A stretch of DNA of 46,971 bases from an uncultured Eubacteriales bacterium (lineage in GTDB: Bacteria > Bacillota > Clostridia > Christensenellales > Aristaeellaceae), in the NCBI GenBank assembly GCA_902790345.1, contig CADARO010000004.1:1-46971 (forward strand), written 5' to 3'. This document shows, one piece after another, positions 23,201 through 33,800 of the stretch. A program made the translations under genes and the position numbers. Below the pieces are notes generated by a model. The model did no database searches. It saw only the letters and a program-made list of their open reading frames with translations, and was not told where the DNA came from. The number at the start of each line of letters is the position of its first letter. The stretch's first letter is position 1.

Positions 23201-26090
23201 GCTTAAGAGAATTGAGCACTGTTGCGACATGAATAAACTGCATGAAATCCGCAGCGAGAAAGCTGAACGGCCCATTGGACTGCAGGCGTCTCTGAAGCAA
23301 GAGGCCAGCAACAGGCGCACAAAGGTGCTGAACGACTGGGAGCATCTCAAAATATACCTGGAGGAGCAATTCGACAGCCAACCGATTCTCGGAAGCATCG
23401 AGTTAAATGACTCAGAGTATGAATTGTTGTGCCGGTATATGCAGCGCCAATATCAACTGAAAAGCATCGTCAACAGAGAAATGGGCATCGATAAAATCAT
23501 ATGTGTCGCGCTGGTTCAGATTGCCGTGCGTTGCCCCGGAGCCGCTTACTGGCCCGTGGTGGCTGAGATTTTGAGCTGTTCAAACACGCCGGATATGATG
23601 CGTATGCTGGGCATGTGCTTTTTGAACACCATGAAGCGGTATAAAAAGGCGACGTTTGCCACGAGCGAATATGTCGCCTCGATTAAGCTGCATGCTTTTG
23701 TCAGCAACGCGTATATTGGGCGGTTGTTTGACTTTCTGTTCGACTATTATGAATTGGATTTGGGGCGCAATATGGAGCTCGCGAATCTGGAAGAATTGCG
23801 GGATCTGATGATCAGCGGAGACCATTTCTCCAGGAAACAGATGATTCTCCAGCAGACGCTGGATGCATTGAAGCTCATTCCGGAAGCCAGTCTCGCGAGG
23901 CTGAAAACCTATCTTAACTGGATTGATGAGGCGTTCTGGCATCAGGGATGGACTCCGGAGCACGAGGATCGCTTCAGCCGGGCGTTTAAAGAGTGGCGCG
24001 AAGGCAAGCCTGAGTTCAACGGCCAGTGGTCGTCGAATGCCGGCGCAGGCAGACGTGGAAAGCGCATGTTTTCACAGCCGACGCTATACCTTGACACACG
24101 CCATGGGGAAATCAGCATCATTCTTCCGACGCAGCGGCTTCCCTTTGACTGCGCGGATACAACCTTCTGGCGCGTTTCGTCCGGCGATCATTATTCACTT
24201 GATATCACCAGCGAATTGGTTGAATCCATTACGGGCTGGCGAACTGAGGAGAAGGCATACGAACTGCCTGTCGATTTGTTGTTTGAACCGCTGCAAATGG
24301 ATTTTTATAACGGCGACGAGATTGTAAAAAGCTATAAGATCGGGAGTGACTGTGTGCGCGCCTTCAACGCACACGGCGCCATGATCTCAGGGAAGCGCAT
24401 TCCTGCCGGAGACGTATACTTTGTGACCGAATCAGATCGTATGGTTGAGACTGTGGACGCTGGCACACAGCAGCGCTTTGGCCCCTGGTTGCTCAGGCTC
24501 GTGACGCTTCAGCGGGGTGAGACGGTCATATTCCCGGATGACAGTCTCGCGATCGTCGGCAGCGACGCAACGGAGGGGCTTTGCGGCGGGCATCCCGTTG
24601 AAGGGGCCTGTGTACTTTCTGAATCAAAGGATACAGCATACCCCATCTTCTGCGACATGCCGTCCTTCCTGATCAAGGTAACGGAAGAGCAGTTTCAAAT
24701 GACCCGTTTTCAGCTCAATGATTCCTTCTTTGCGGCGAATCATGTAAACTATCGGCGTCTCGCATTGAATGAGCGCGGAACAGACTATGGTTATCTGGTG
24801 ACTTTGCCTCCGCCTGATGATGCTGTGACACGCTGCCATGTGAATATCAATGTTCCCGGAGACAACCATGTGCGGGACTGGATGTTCTATTACTGGAAAG
24901 ATTTCCACTGTGAATTCGACAACGGAGAAGACGGATTGCCTTATTGGGATACACCGCGCGGCAGCGTGAAGCTCAAGTTGTCAATACCTTTCACGGGGAC
25001 CGATTTGAAGCGGGATCCCTCCGGCTCTGAATATGGCTTCGAGCTCAAAGCGGACAACGGCAAGCTGGATTTACACTTTGCAACAACCGGGGACAATTGC
25101 GTTTTGCGGCTCGACATTCCGATGATCACATGGCGCGACGCGTCCGATTGGCGGTTGACGCCGCTGGGCGAGGTGTGGCACAGAGAATTCCCGGATCGCA
25201 TTGAAATCCATACACTGGCAAACGAAATATGGATGTACGTGGATCGCGACGGCATGAAGAATGGCCAAAGCGTTTGCTATCGCCGCCGCAACGGACAGGA
25301 TACTATTGAGTGCGACCTGTTGGCGCTCAGACAATGGTTTACGCGGGACACGATCATGCACAAAGTCTACCTCAGCGTTCAGGGACGGGAATTGGAGTTC
25401 GCGTCCGTTTATTGCAAAAGCTATCTGGCTTCCGGTCGCCTTGAGGCAGATTATGGCGCGAATACGCTGCATGGCATTTTTGACATCATTGGCAAAGGCA
25501 ATTATTCCGCGTCGGTCTTCCATGAACAGGAAGAAGTGTTGTCCCAGGTGGCGATACAGCAGGGGGAATTCATCGCGCAGGCTCCATTAAAGAGCGGTAC
25601 ATACGACGTCATTATTTTTGAGGAAATTGATGACGAGTTTGGCTTTGAAGCCGTTTATGATGAAATTGGACGGGAAAATATCAAACTGCTCAATCCTGCT
25701 GACCTGACAGGCGCACGGTTCAGCATCCGGCAAGTGGATACGCTGAATGGCGTCGCGGATAATCTTGGATTAAGAAACAAGGCGTATCAGATCACCGTGA
25801 CTGATCGCGATCAGAGCGATGAGATAAGCTACAGTGGGATCATGAATGACACGTCCAGCCTGGAAGAACTCGTCCTGCCCGTCAAAGTGGTGTATCCTGA
25901 TCCCGCATCCATCGATCATTGCTCGATCCTCTTTGAGGAGGATGGAGAATGGCAGCCCTTCCTCTATGACTATGGGCAGAAGCGCATTGTCAGGAAGGAG
26001 AACCGTAAAGTTCCCTACATGGAGCGGTATCGGCGCTATGTTTCTCTCATTCCGGAGGATACCTGTACCGTCGTTTACGAAAATACATAA
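20202..26090 (+). CDS. Very large repeat/LRR protein, upstream partner of the DUF1998 helicase
   Basis: This is a 1962-aa protein. I choose ATG 20202 (MAIQLLKWFKTLFFGK), which has GGAGG five bases upstream; an ATG at 20175 is possible. No signal peptide or anchor is seen. In order: residues 43-488, ten 41-residue Cys/His repeats in two arrays; about 513-683, four to five LRR_5 (BspA-like) repeats of the GAF-x-x-CTNL type; 687-840, an acidic linker with a short triplicated Asn-Leu-Asn-Glu/Gly-Glu-rich repeat; 840-1275, a helical domain with an HTH-like segment (SDDQISREMGLSLKQLRHEY) and a KIICVALVQIAVR helix; 1287-1962, a beta-rich body. It is 25 bp upstream of the helicase gene. The layout recalls druH of Druantia III, but I cannot confirm homology. 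Confidence 0.75.
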   Translation: MAIQLLKWFKTLFFGKSKTNEQMSKEKSHAHRIVIDLAKAPTCTELGLTEGSHCAVCGAILKVQEEIPATGHTAIADEAKAPTCIESGLTEGSHCAVCGTILIAQEEIPATGHTVIADEAKAPTCTEPGLTEGSHCAVCGAILKAQEEIPATGHTVIADEAKAPTCTESGLTEGSHCAVCGAILKAQEEIPATGHTVITDEAKAPTCTEPGLTKGSHCAVCGLVFVAQKEIPVVKHQLEHDEEVKPTYERAGLTRGFHCKKCGTVIIPQMIIPALSKEETKETDNTGLNDKNEKEFPPDHSIEDADGNEFAAELTSERNMSDRPHEHIAVIDKAIPPTCTKMGWTEGSHCELCGAILKRQTPVLATGHKLVVEEEKAPTCTESGYTKGLYCAFCEAVFKERKEIPATGHRIVFDKGRLPTCTETGLTEGTHCAVCGEVLKEQEEIPAKGHTMVIDAAKVPTETEAGFTEGSHCSVCGRIFVFPVKIPALSDDTSMTMKGEKCKCSGDHNEVVIDESSLFINPKTSAKHVIKESFKNRYDISGVVFPNDITHIDEGAFEGCTNLLQVIVPNSVRVIGDRAFRNCSALKRIVLPKHLKEIPKSCFENCSSLKTVIVGPELTTIKKDAFQGCTSLRQLAVPSSCWYISPNAFSPRQERMVTLFVQPGSFAEVFAEKNLFHYRNIALYDASEEVNPEEHDLEEIDKSGVAWTDESNDETSELTAPSDLNGEISNVEITEETAPIDLNGEISDVEISEETAPNNLNEEACIDTISEAQGSAITTEEMNESDHENLVDEQVVPKQTEEDQVAPGPIPENDVAVESGEVSNSQPVDETVDHPEQISLAERLKQLTSAPASLWPLGRMLAFGANMEEYERIKVKFIDQIWSKLDVLGTDRCAEEDLLWLTRLNQRAWQRAIRLCDAISQVSKDHKTGENIAIKRMMALSDDQISREMGLSLKQLRHEYKSYTNAVTDLFRQHERAFDFMYKNGLYDREIAIAFFGSVTLKRIEHCCDMNKLHEIRSEKAERPIGLQASLKQEASNRRTKVLNDWEHLKIYLEEQFDSQPILGSIELNDSEYELLCRYMQRQYQLKSIVNREMGIDKIICVALVQIAVRCPGAAYWPVVAEILSCSNTPDMMRMLGMCFLNTMKRYKKATFATSEYVASIKLHAFVSNAYIGRLFDFLFDYYELDLGRNMELANLEELRDLMISGDHFSRKQMILQQTLDALKLIPEASLARLKTYLNWIDEAFWHQGWTPEHEDRFSRAFKEWREGKPEFNGQWSSNAGAGRRGKRMFSQPTLYLDTRHGEISIILPTQRLPFDCADTTFWRVSSGDHYSLDITSELVESITGWRTEEKAYELPVDLLFEPLQMDFYNGDEIVKSYKIGSDCVRAFNAHGAMISGKRIPAGDVYFVTESDRMVETVDAGTQQRFGPWLLRLVTLQRGETVIFPDDSLAIVGSDATEGLCGGHPVEGACVLSESKDTAYPIFCDMPSFLIKVTEEQFQMTRFQLNDSFFAANHVNYRRLALNERGTDYGYLVTLPPPDDAVTRCHVNINVPGDNHVRDWMFYYWKDFHCEFDNGEDGLPYWDTPRGSVKLKLSIPFTGTDLKRDPSGSEYGFELKADNGKLDLHFATTGDNCVLRLDIPMITWRDASDWRLTPLGEVWHREFPDRIEIHTLANEIWMYVDRDGMKNGQSVCYRRRNGQDTIECDLLALRQWFTRDTIMHKVYLSVQGRELEFASVYCKSYLASGRLEADYGANTLHGIFDIIGKGNYSASVFHEQEEVLSQVAIQQGEFIAQAPLKSGTYDVIIFEEIDDEFGFEAVYDEIGRENIKLLNPADLTGARFSIRQVDTLNGVADNLGLRNKAYQITVTDRDQSDEISYSGIMNDTSSLEELVLPVKVVYPDPASIDHCSILFEEDGEWQPFLYDYGQKRIVRKENRKVPYMERYRRYVSLIPEDTCTVVYENT
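20328..21663 (+). repeat. Coding tandem repeats, 41 residues / 123 bp
   Basis: The first Cys codons of repeats 1-5 are at 20328, 20451, 20574, 20697 and 20820, exactly 123 bp apart, and repeats 1-4 are nearly identical at DNA level. Each unit has the form P-T-C-T-E-x-G-L-T-E-G-S-H-C-x-V-C-G, then IPATGH. Repeats 1-6 form one array and 7-10 a second, more diverged one. The last repeat of each array (6 and 10) lacks the first Cys and ends IPAL in place of GH. About 170 nt of unrelated sequence separates the arrays. Confidence 0.9.
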
Positions 26091-26115
26091 AGCATCAGAA
26101 AAGAGGATATAGAGA

Positions 26116-29100
26116 ATGTCTTTTTCTCCCATTAAAGCTTCGGCGCTGATTGAAAAGCAGTACAAGCGCTATTTGGGAACCATGTTCAGCTTGAATGACC
26201 CGGATTATCAGCGACAGTTCACGGAACAACTCAACGCGCATTCGATGTTTGTTGCGGGCCCATATCTGGATGCCCATGATAATTTCGAGACGGGCAAAAC
26301 AACGCGGCAGTTGGTTGAGGAGGGCCTCTTACCTCCCTTTTTCCTGAGATATGGCTTTCATCACGACAGGCCTTTATATACCCATCAGGAACATGCCCTG
26401 CGCAAAGCGCTGGATGGAAAGAACATCGTTGTCTCAACAGGAACCCGTTCCGGTAAGACGGAGAGCTTTCTCATGCCCATCCTTGCCGCTCTGGCGGAAG
26501 AAGCAGAAAAGGGCACGCTTCATCCCGGCGTCAGAGCTCTGCTGATCTATCCCATGAACGCGCTGGCCAATGACCAGGTGGAGCGCCTGAGAGAGTTGCT
26601 CGCGAACACGCCGGAAGTGACCTTTGGCTGCTACACAGGACAGACCCGTGAAAAGATGGATCAGGCGCTTGCCGAATACATAAAGCTCAATAAGAAAACG
26701 CCTGGTACCAATGAACTCATCAGCCGTGAGCAGATGAAGGATACGCCGCCGCACATTCTGATCACGAATTATGCCATGCTGGAATACCTGATGGTTCGCC
26801 CGGGGGACAATGTGTTTTTTCAGGATGAGACATGGCGATTTGTCGTGCTGGATGAAGCCCATGTCTATCGGGGATCTACGGGCATAGAAGTAGCCATGCT
26901 CCTCAGGCGTTTAAAAGCGACCTTAAACAATCAGTCGCTCCAATACTTTATCACCTCCGCAACGCTGGGCGATGAAAACGAGAACGACGCGGTGGCCGCG
27001 TTTGCGTCCGACCTGACAGACGAGTCTTTTTCGGAACATGATGTCATTCGCGCCATTCGCGTTCCTGTGCCTCTGCCTCAGAATCCGATAACGGTTCCTG
27101 AAACCGTTTATGAAAAAATCTCAACGCGGATAGAGGCTGGCGAGAGCGAAGCGGAAATCGGGCGATATCTCCTGGCCAACTATCCTGAATATACTCTGAA
27201 TGTCGAGCGGCCGCTGTTCGATTTGATTCATCGGGACGAAACGTATTGGGAATTGAGGCGCATCCTCAAGGCACCCACTTCGATTCGGGAGATTACAAAA
27301 AAGCTGAACATGACGGAAGAAGCGCTGGCACAGCTGGTTGCCGTGGCTTCATTCAGCGAATATGACGGCATTCGTCTGCTGGATGCGCGCTATCACACCT
27401 TCCTCCGCGCAACGGAAAGCGTGTTTCTCACGCTTCCCCCGAGCAAAAAGCTGTTTTTGACGCGCGCCAAGGAGTACTTTGAGGCGACGGATGGACAACA
27501 GTACAAGGTGTTTGAGATCAGTGCCTGCAATGCCTGTCATGCCATTTATTTAGTCGGGCAATTGGATTCGAATATGATTCTGCAGCAGAGCAGCCGACAG
27601 GATGCCGGAGACATCTTTTACCTGGGTGAGATGGCTTCCAACACGGATGAGGACGGTCTGGATGTAGAGAGCGAAGACCAGCCGGGACGGCTTTGCGCGC
27701 GATGCGGTCATTTCCGGCGCACCAATGTGCGCAGCGAGGCAGGCTGTGAGCATGGCGCTGCTTTTGAGGTCCCGGTGGTGCGCCTGAAGATCAAAGGCGC
27801 AGACCACAAACTCAAAAAGTGCGTTTGCTGTGAGGCGGTCAACAACAACGGCATACTCCGTCCATTCTTCACCGGGCAGGAGGCTGTTACGAGCGTTATA
27901 GCCACCTCGCTGTTCAACGCACTCCCTGCAAAAACATCTGTTCAAACCCAGCAGACGATTGATACAGATGATTTTGGCTTTGATTTCGGTGATTCAATGT
28001 CCATTGGGCATGAAACTGAAACGAACATGGCCAAGCAGTTTCTCTGCTTTTCCGACAGCCGACAGGCATCGGCCTATTTTGCAACCTATCTTGATATTTC
28101 ATACAGGAAGCTGCTGTACAGGCGCATGCTGACGGAGCAGGTTGAGGCGATGCGACGCCCGATGAAGCTCGCGGATTTCTGCGAAGACCTGAGCGCCGTG
28201 TTTGACCGACATGGTATCCTGAAAGGCACTGGATATCGGTTGGAAAAAGAAAGCTGGAAAGCAGTCCTTGCAGAAGCATCGGATATGGCATCGGACGCCT
28301 CTCTGCCTGGCATGGGGCTGGTCGCGTTTGGACTGGAACCAGGATTGCTCCCGGCAAATGCCAGGCTCAGGATGGACAAAGAGGAAGTCAACGCACTGTT
28401 CAATGTCCTGATCAGCAGCATGGTCAGCGACCTCGCCATTCAACTGCCTGTGGCCATGACGGAGGAAGACCGCGAGTTTTATTCCTACGGAGCCAGAGGC
28501 GCTCGATATGTAGCGTGCGGAGGCGATTCTTCAAAGAATCTGAAGAGCTTTATACCCAAGAGCGAAACGCGCAGCAACAAACGTCTGGATTATCTGAAAC
28601 GTGTATTGGACAAAAAGCTGCCCGGCGAGTATGACGACGGAAAGACACGAAAACTCATGATGGCCTTATGGCAACTGCTGGAAAGAAAGGGGGTTATTGC
28701 GCCATTCGACGATGGGTTCCAGTTGAATCACGATAAGCTCTTCCTGTATAGGCCTGACCGGTGGTATCGCTGCGAGAAATGCCATAAGCTCACGCCATAC
28801 TCTATTGCCGGAACGTGCATGACCTATCGGTGCGGCGGACGCCTCGTCGAAACCGACCCTTACGCGGAACTGGCGGACAATCACTATTTCCGCCTGTGTC
28901 ACGACATGGAAATGCGTCCTCTCCGGGTCAGGGAGCACACGGCGCAGCTGAATCGCGACAAAGCTTACGAATACCAGCAGGACTTCAAAGACAAGAAGAT
29001 CGATGTGCTGAGTTGTTCAACGACGTTTGAAATGGGCGTTGACGTAGGCTCACTGGAGACGGTGTTCATGCGAAACATGCCGCCGATGCCATCCAATTAT

Positions 29101-30771
29101 GCCCAGCGAGCTGGTCGAGCGGGCCGCAGCAGGAACAGCGCCGCTTTTGCGCTTACATTCTGCAACCGTTCAAATCACGATTTCGCGTTCTTCGATCATC
29201 CTGTCGATATGATCAGCGGACGCATTCACGCGCCGCATTTCAACATCATCAATGAAAAAATCGCCATTCGCCATCTGTATGCTTCGGCTTTGGCGTTCTT
29301 CTGGCGCAAGTATTCACAGTATTTCAGCACTGTCGGCAGAATGGCCACGGAAGAAAATGGGGAATCACATGAAGACGGCTTCGCTCTCCTGCAGAATTAC
29401 CTTCTGGGAAAGCCCGAGGCCTTACGAGAATATGCCCGTCGTTTCCTCCCCGAAGCGTTGTTCAACGCATTCGATTGTGAGCATTTCGGATGGGTTCAGG
29501 GACTCATTAATCCGGAAGATGGAATCCTGACACGCGCGGTCGGTGAATACGATTATGAAGTCGACTTACTGGAAAAGGCGCGGCGGGAGGCGTTTCAGGC
29601 CAATCGCTCGACAGGCTATTTTGAGCAACGCCTGCGCACATATCGCAATGAGAGTATATTGACATTCCTCTCCCGCAAGAACGTGGTTCCGCAATACGGC
29701 TTTCCGGTGGATACTGTTGCGCTGGCCATTGCCAACAAGCACAGTGAGCAGCAATTCGGCGTGGAGCTGCAGCGCGATTTGGCGGTGGCGATATCAGAAT
29801 ACGCGCCGGGCTCTCAGGTGGTGGCAAACGGAGAGTTGTTCACGGGCAGGTATGTCCGCAAGGTCCCTTCCATTGGATGGAAAATGTACGATTACGCTTA
29901 CTGCGATGAATGTGGGACACTGAACATCCATGTGCATACGGACGACAGAGATCATGAGGCGCTATCGGCCTGCCACATGTGCGGCACGGCGATTGAGAGC
30001 AGTGGCATAAAAACATTCATCATTCCGTCATTTGGCTTTGAGATTGATCCGGATGACATCAAAAAGCCGGGGCTGGTGCGCCCCGAAAAGACATACCGCA
30101 CGGATGTTTCCTATGTCGGCTACCGAAACGATGTTGAACTGAAGCCCGTCAGGATCGGGATGTCGACGGCCATGGTCATGTTCTCGGAGAAAGACGAGAT
30201 GGCTGTGTTGAACAGATCGGATTTCCACATCTGCGAAAGCTGCGGCTATGGGGAGACCGGGCAGGGCTTTATGCATTCGATCAAAAAGGAACACAACATG
30301 CCGAGCGGCCGCAGGTGTCGAAATACATTGCTGAAGCGCTTCTCCCTGGGATATCGCTTTGAAACCGATGTGTTCATGATGCATTTTCCGGATCACCCCA
30401 TTCCTTACGGCAATGAAGCGGAGGCATACAGTGTTTTGTATGCGCTGCTGAGAGGCATTGTGGATGTGCTGAATCTGGAGGAAAACGATGTGTCGGGCTG
30501 CTTGCAGAGCATCAATACGAACAATGGAAGAGGCTACAGCTTTATCCTGTATGATACGACCCCAGGCGGCGCCGGGCATATGCGGCGGCTTCAGGATGCG
30601 TCGCTGCTGCAAAGGGCAATCAACAGAGCCAATGAGTTGATGAAAATGTGCCAATGCGGCGGAGCGGAAGGTCATGCGTCCTGCTATGCCTGCCTGCGCA
30701 ACTACGCGAACCAGAAGCTGCATGATTTGCTGGACCGCTCGCTGGCCATAAGGGTTTTTGAGGGGTTGTGA
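26116..30771 (+). CDS. DEAH-box superfamily 2 helicase with DUF1998 domain (DruE-like)
   Basis: This is a 1551-aa protein. Motif I is TGTRSGKTES (108-117), motif II DEAH (246-249), motif III SAT (281-283), and motif VI QRAGRAGR (997-1004), preceded by FEMGVDVGSLE. Between the RecA-like lobes is a large insert with a zinc-ribbon-like region (C471-x2-C474, then CARCG and CVCC, to about 575) and another pair at CEKC (about 886). The C-terminal DUF1998 domain (about 1380-1551) ends with YDTTPGGAGH and a four-Cys site, CQCGG then CYACL. This is the MrfA/YprA/DruE class of ATP-driven nucleic-acid translocases. All core motifs look intact. It follows the 1962-aa gene by 25 bp and precedes the LRR-DUF6273 gene by 89 bp. 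Confidence 0.93.
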   Translation: MSFSPIKASALIEKQYKRYLGTMFSLNDPDYQRQFTEQLNAHSMFVAGPYLDAHDNFETGKTTRQLVEEGLLPPFFLRYGFHHDRPLYTHQEHALRKALDGKNIVVSTGTRSGKTESFLMPILAALAEEAEKGTLHPGVRALLIYPMNALANDQVERLRELLANTPEVTFGCYTGQTREKMDQALAEYIKLNKKTPGTNELISREQMKDTPPHILITNYAMLEYLMVRPGDNVFFQDETWRFVVLDEAHVYRGSTGIEVAMLLRRLKATLNNQSLQYFITSATLGDENENDAVAAFASDLTDESFSEHDVIRAIRVPVPLPQNPITVPETVYEKISTRIEAGESEAEIGRYLLANYPEYTLNVERPLFDLIHRDETYWELRRILKAPTSIREITKKLNMTEEALAQLVAVASFSEYDGIRLLDARYHTFLRATESVFLTLPPSKKLFLTRAKEYFEATDGQQYKVFEISACNACHAIYLVGQLDSNMILQQSSRQDAGDIFYLGEMASNTDEDGLDVESEDQPGRLCARCGHFRRTNVRSEAGCEHGAAFEVPVVRLKIKGADHKLKKCVCCEAVNNNGILRPFFTGQEAVTSVIATSLFNALPAKTSVQTQQTIDTDDFGFDFGDSMSIGHETETNMAKQFLCFSDSRQASAYFATYLDISYRKLLYRRMLTEQVEAMRRPMKLADFCEDLSAVFDRHGILKGTGYRLEKESWKAVLAEASDMASDASLPGMGLVAFGLEPGLLPANARLRMDKEEVNALFNVLISSMVSDLAIQLPVAMTEEDREFYSYGARGARYVACGGDSSKNLKSFIPKSETRSNKRLDYLKRVLDKKLPGEYDDGKTRKLMMALWQLLERKGVIAPFDDGFQLNHDKLFLYRPDRWYRCEKCHKLTPYSIAGTCMTYRCGGRLVETDPYAELADNHYFRLCHDMEMRPLRVREHTAQLNRDKAYEYQQDFKDKKIDVLSCSTTFEMGVDVGSLETVFMRNMPPMPSNYAQRAGRAGRSRNSAAFALTFCNRSNHDFAFFDHPVDMISGRIHAPHFNIINEKIAIRHLYASALAFFWRKYSQYFSTVGRMATEENGESHEDGFALLQNYLLGKPEALREYARRFLPEALFNAFDCEHFGWVQGLINPEDGILTRAVGEYDYEVDLLEKARREAFQANRSTGYFEQRLRTYRNESILTFLSRKNVVPQYGFPVDTVALAIANKHSEQQFGVELQRDLAVAISEYAPGSQVVANGELFTGRYVRKVPSIGWKMYDYAYCDECGTLNIHVHTDDRDHEALSACHMCGTAIESSGIKTFIIPSFGFEIDPDDIKKPGLVRPEKTYRTDVSYVGYRNDVELKPVRIGMSTAMVMFSEKDEMAVLNRSDFHICESCGYGETGQGFMHSIKKEHNMPSGRRCRNTLLKRFSLGYRFETDVFMMHFPDHPIPYGNEAEAYSVLYALLRGIVDVLNLEENDVSGCLQSINTNNGRGYSFILYDTTPGGAGHMRRLQDASLLQRAINRANELMKMCQCGGAEGHASCYACLRNYANQKLHDLLDRSLAIRVFEGL

Positions 30772-30860
30772 TCGAATCAAAGCCATTTGTTTCGACCATG
30801 AAAAAAACGACTTCTATTGGATAACGACTTAAGTCAATCAATGACGCGGAAAGGGGATTT

Positions 30861-33800
30861 ATGACAATGAGTAGCACCGATGGATTCTCGATCAGGAATG
30901 GCATTCTGGGAAAGTACAAGGGAGAAGGCGGAGATGTTGTGATTCCCGAGGGAGTCACAGGCATCTGTGCCGAAGCGTTTGCCAAGTGTGAAAGCCTGCG
31001 CAGTGTGACGATTCCAGACAGCGTGACGAGAATTTCGAAAGGAGCGTTCAAGGAGTGCCATAGCCTGAAGACAGTAAAGCTCCCAGCGAATATAACAAGA
31101 ATTGAAGACGACCTGTTCTGTGACTGCATAGAACTCGGTAATGTGACGATACCCGACAGCGTTACAAGTATAGGGAAAGGGGCATTTGGCCACTGCATAA
31201 GCATAACTCAGATCGATTTGCCAAAAGGATTGACAAGCATTGAAGAATCTGCGTTTGGTGCTTGTGAATCCTGCCAATGCATTAACATTCCAGGTAGTGT
31301 AACGAGTATTGGTCCAGGCGCATTCTATAATTGTAACAGTCTGAAGACAGCAAGCTTTTCTGCTGGGGCGACAATCATCGGGGACAAAATGTTTGGAGGA
31401 TGCAATAATCTGACAAGTGTGATCATCCCAGACAGTGTTACCACAATTGGAAAAGGTCCGTTTCAAAAGTGTATGTCACTGAAGGACATACACATATCTC
31501 CTGATCATCCTGCATTTGAAGTTGTTGATGGCGTTCTGTTTACCAAAGAAGACAGACGTCTTGTCTATTATCCGATCTGGAAGGAACAGAAGGAATATCA
31601 TGTTCCACAAGGGGTTAAGTGTATTGATGATTCAGTATTTGAGAATTGTCAAAGTTTGGTAAAAGTCTCCCTGCCTGACTCGCTGCTAAGAATAGGATTC
31701 CAGGCTTTTCATTTTTGTCATAATCTGGAAAGTATCAATCTGCCAGAAAGTATAACTGATATAGGCGGGTTTGCTTTTTGTTTTTGCAAATTGAAAAGCA
31801 TAAAGATTCCAAGTCTTGTTAAGATTATTAATTCAAATACTTTTTCCTGCAATGATTTGGTTGATGTATCGATACCTTATGGCGTTACGGCAATTTACTC
31901 ATCGGCATTTGATTGCTGCAATTTTACGGATGTTATTATTCCAAATAGTGTCGTTAGCATCGGTGTAGAGGCTTTTCGCAATTGTGAAAAGCTAAAGAAC
32001 CTGACTATACCGGACAGCGTGAAGAGGATTGGGCAAAATGCATTCAGCAACTGCTATAATCTGGAAAAAGTGACAATTACAGGAGCGTCCCCAACAGACA
32101 CAAAAAGGAAAAAATGGGAAAAACATTTCCCAAATGTAAAGGAGATTGTCTTCCAGTCGGGGGCCCCGAAAGAAATTCCTGCGCCTGAAAGACCTACTTC
32201 TTCTCCGTCTTATTCTGTCTTAAACCTCGATGTCGATTCAGTTCTTAATATGTATAATACTGTTTTGGATTTGGGAGATGAAATGGATGCCACGGGAACT
32301 GGTGTACAGCTGCTCTCGGGTGGGGAGAAAACGACAAGGAATGCTTTTAATCATGAACTTGGTCATTATTTATTATATCTGGTTGGTGATTCCAGCATCG
32401 TGACAGAGGATCAAGCAGCGCTGCTTAGTCTCGTTTTAGCCGATGGAAGGATCCAACTTTCTACTTCACAAGTGAAAGAACTTGCTGAAGGACTTGATGC
32501 TCCAGACCCCGGCGAGTTTTTGTCACTCAAAGCTTTCTTATTAACCGATATTGCCATGTCCAAGGAAGGGGGGAAATTGGTAACTACAAGTGTCAAGTCC
32601 TTGCTGGTAATTCATAAAGCATTTGGCCAAATGCTGTTGGTACTGAATGAAAATGAGAATTCACGCCGCCGATACGAAGATTATATCAATCAGCTGGAAG
32701 AGCTTGTGTCTTCAACCAATGAAGCTTTGAAAAGGAAAATGAATATGGAAGAGGAAGACGTAGCTTCAAACAAAAAGGCCGTTGGCAAATATACAGCAGT
32801 CATGCCCACCGACGAACTCTATTCGCATTATGGTAAGTTGAAGCGGGAAGCTGACAAGTTCAAACGTATGGGGGTTCAGTATGTTCAGAATAATGGTGAA
32901 GAATACCAAGGACTGAGTATTCTTAAAATCCTGGATAACAATGGTCATAAGGACACTAATCTCTATCGCAAGCTAAAAACCGCTATGTCTGATGACAGCT
33001 ATGATCTCGATCAAACTGTCCTTAAGATGGCTCAGGTTTTCCGTGTCGATGAGTCTGTGTTTAATTCCCGGCATGATGATGAGGGAGACATCCATGATTG
33101 TTTAATGGATAAAAAGTGGAAGTTCTCCGCTCTGCGCTCTTTTGCCTGGACGCTTGCTGATCTGGCAGATCGGGAAGGGAAATCCATTGATGATTATGCC
33201 TTTGATGATCTCGTTGCATTGTGTGCTTTCATTGAAGAACGAGAGTGGTTGAACTATGAAGAAGGAAGTTGGTTCGACGGCCTCTGTGGACATCCGGATA
33301 TCCATGTGTTCTATATGCCTGGCAAGATGGTCGAAAGTGGTGAAGCCGATGAGATTTGTACAGTACTGTCATACAATCCCATCGCTTCTTTGGATGCGTT
33401 CCGCAGTGATTTGTCGCAGCTCAAAAATGCAATGATCCAGTTGCACAATGGGCTCCTGAAGACAAGAAATCGGAGTGAAAAACTTGAGTCGGCCGCTGCC
33501 GCTGTATTGCAGGCCTGGTGTGTCATGGCAATGTCCGCCAAAGTCCCGTTCTTCAGCGAAGATGGTCCTATGTTTTTCTTCCATTCATATCCCTCAGATG
33601 CTTTGAACACCAAAGCTTTGCCAGTTGATGCAAAGGCCACATTCATAACGAAAGCTGCGCCTAAGCCTAAAAAGGCAGAGGTGTCTTCCGGTATGGAAAG
33701 CGTTTCCAACTATGAAATTGTCAAAGGCGCAGATGGAAAAGAGCGAGTTAAACTTGGCGAATACCCCGTTGGATCGCCGATTACCTGGCTTGTTCTGGAG

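Noticed and set aside
20202..26090. Reading the 1962-aa protein as a secreted BspA-like surface protein
   Set aside because: There is no signal peptide, sorting motif or membrane segment. The large C-terminal body and tight link to a helicase gene argue for a cytoplasmic role.
32353..32367. HELGH in the LRR-DUF6273 protein, which matches the HExxH zinc-protease motif
   Set aside because: The surrounding sequence (HELGHYLLYLVG, then an acidic stretch and another helix) fits a TerB-like helical bundle, and no third zinc ligand or Met-turn is seen. A chance match is more likely.
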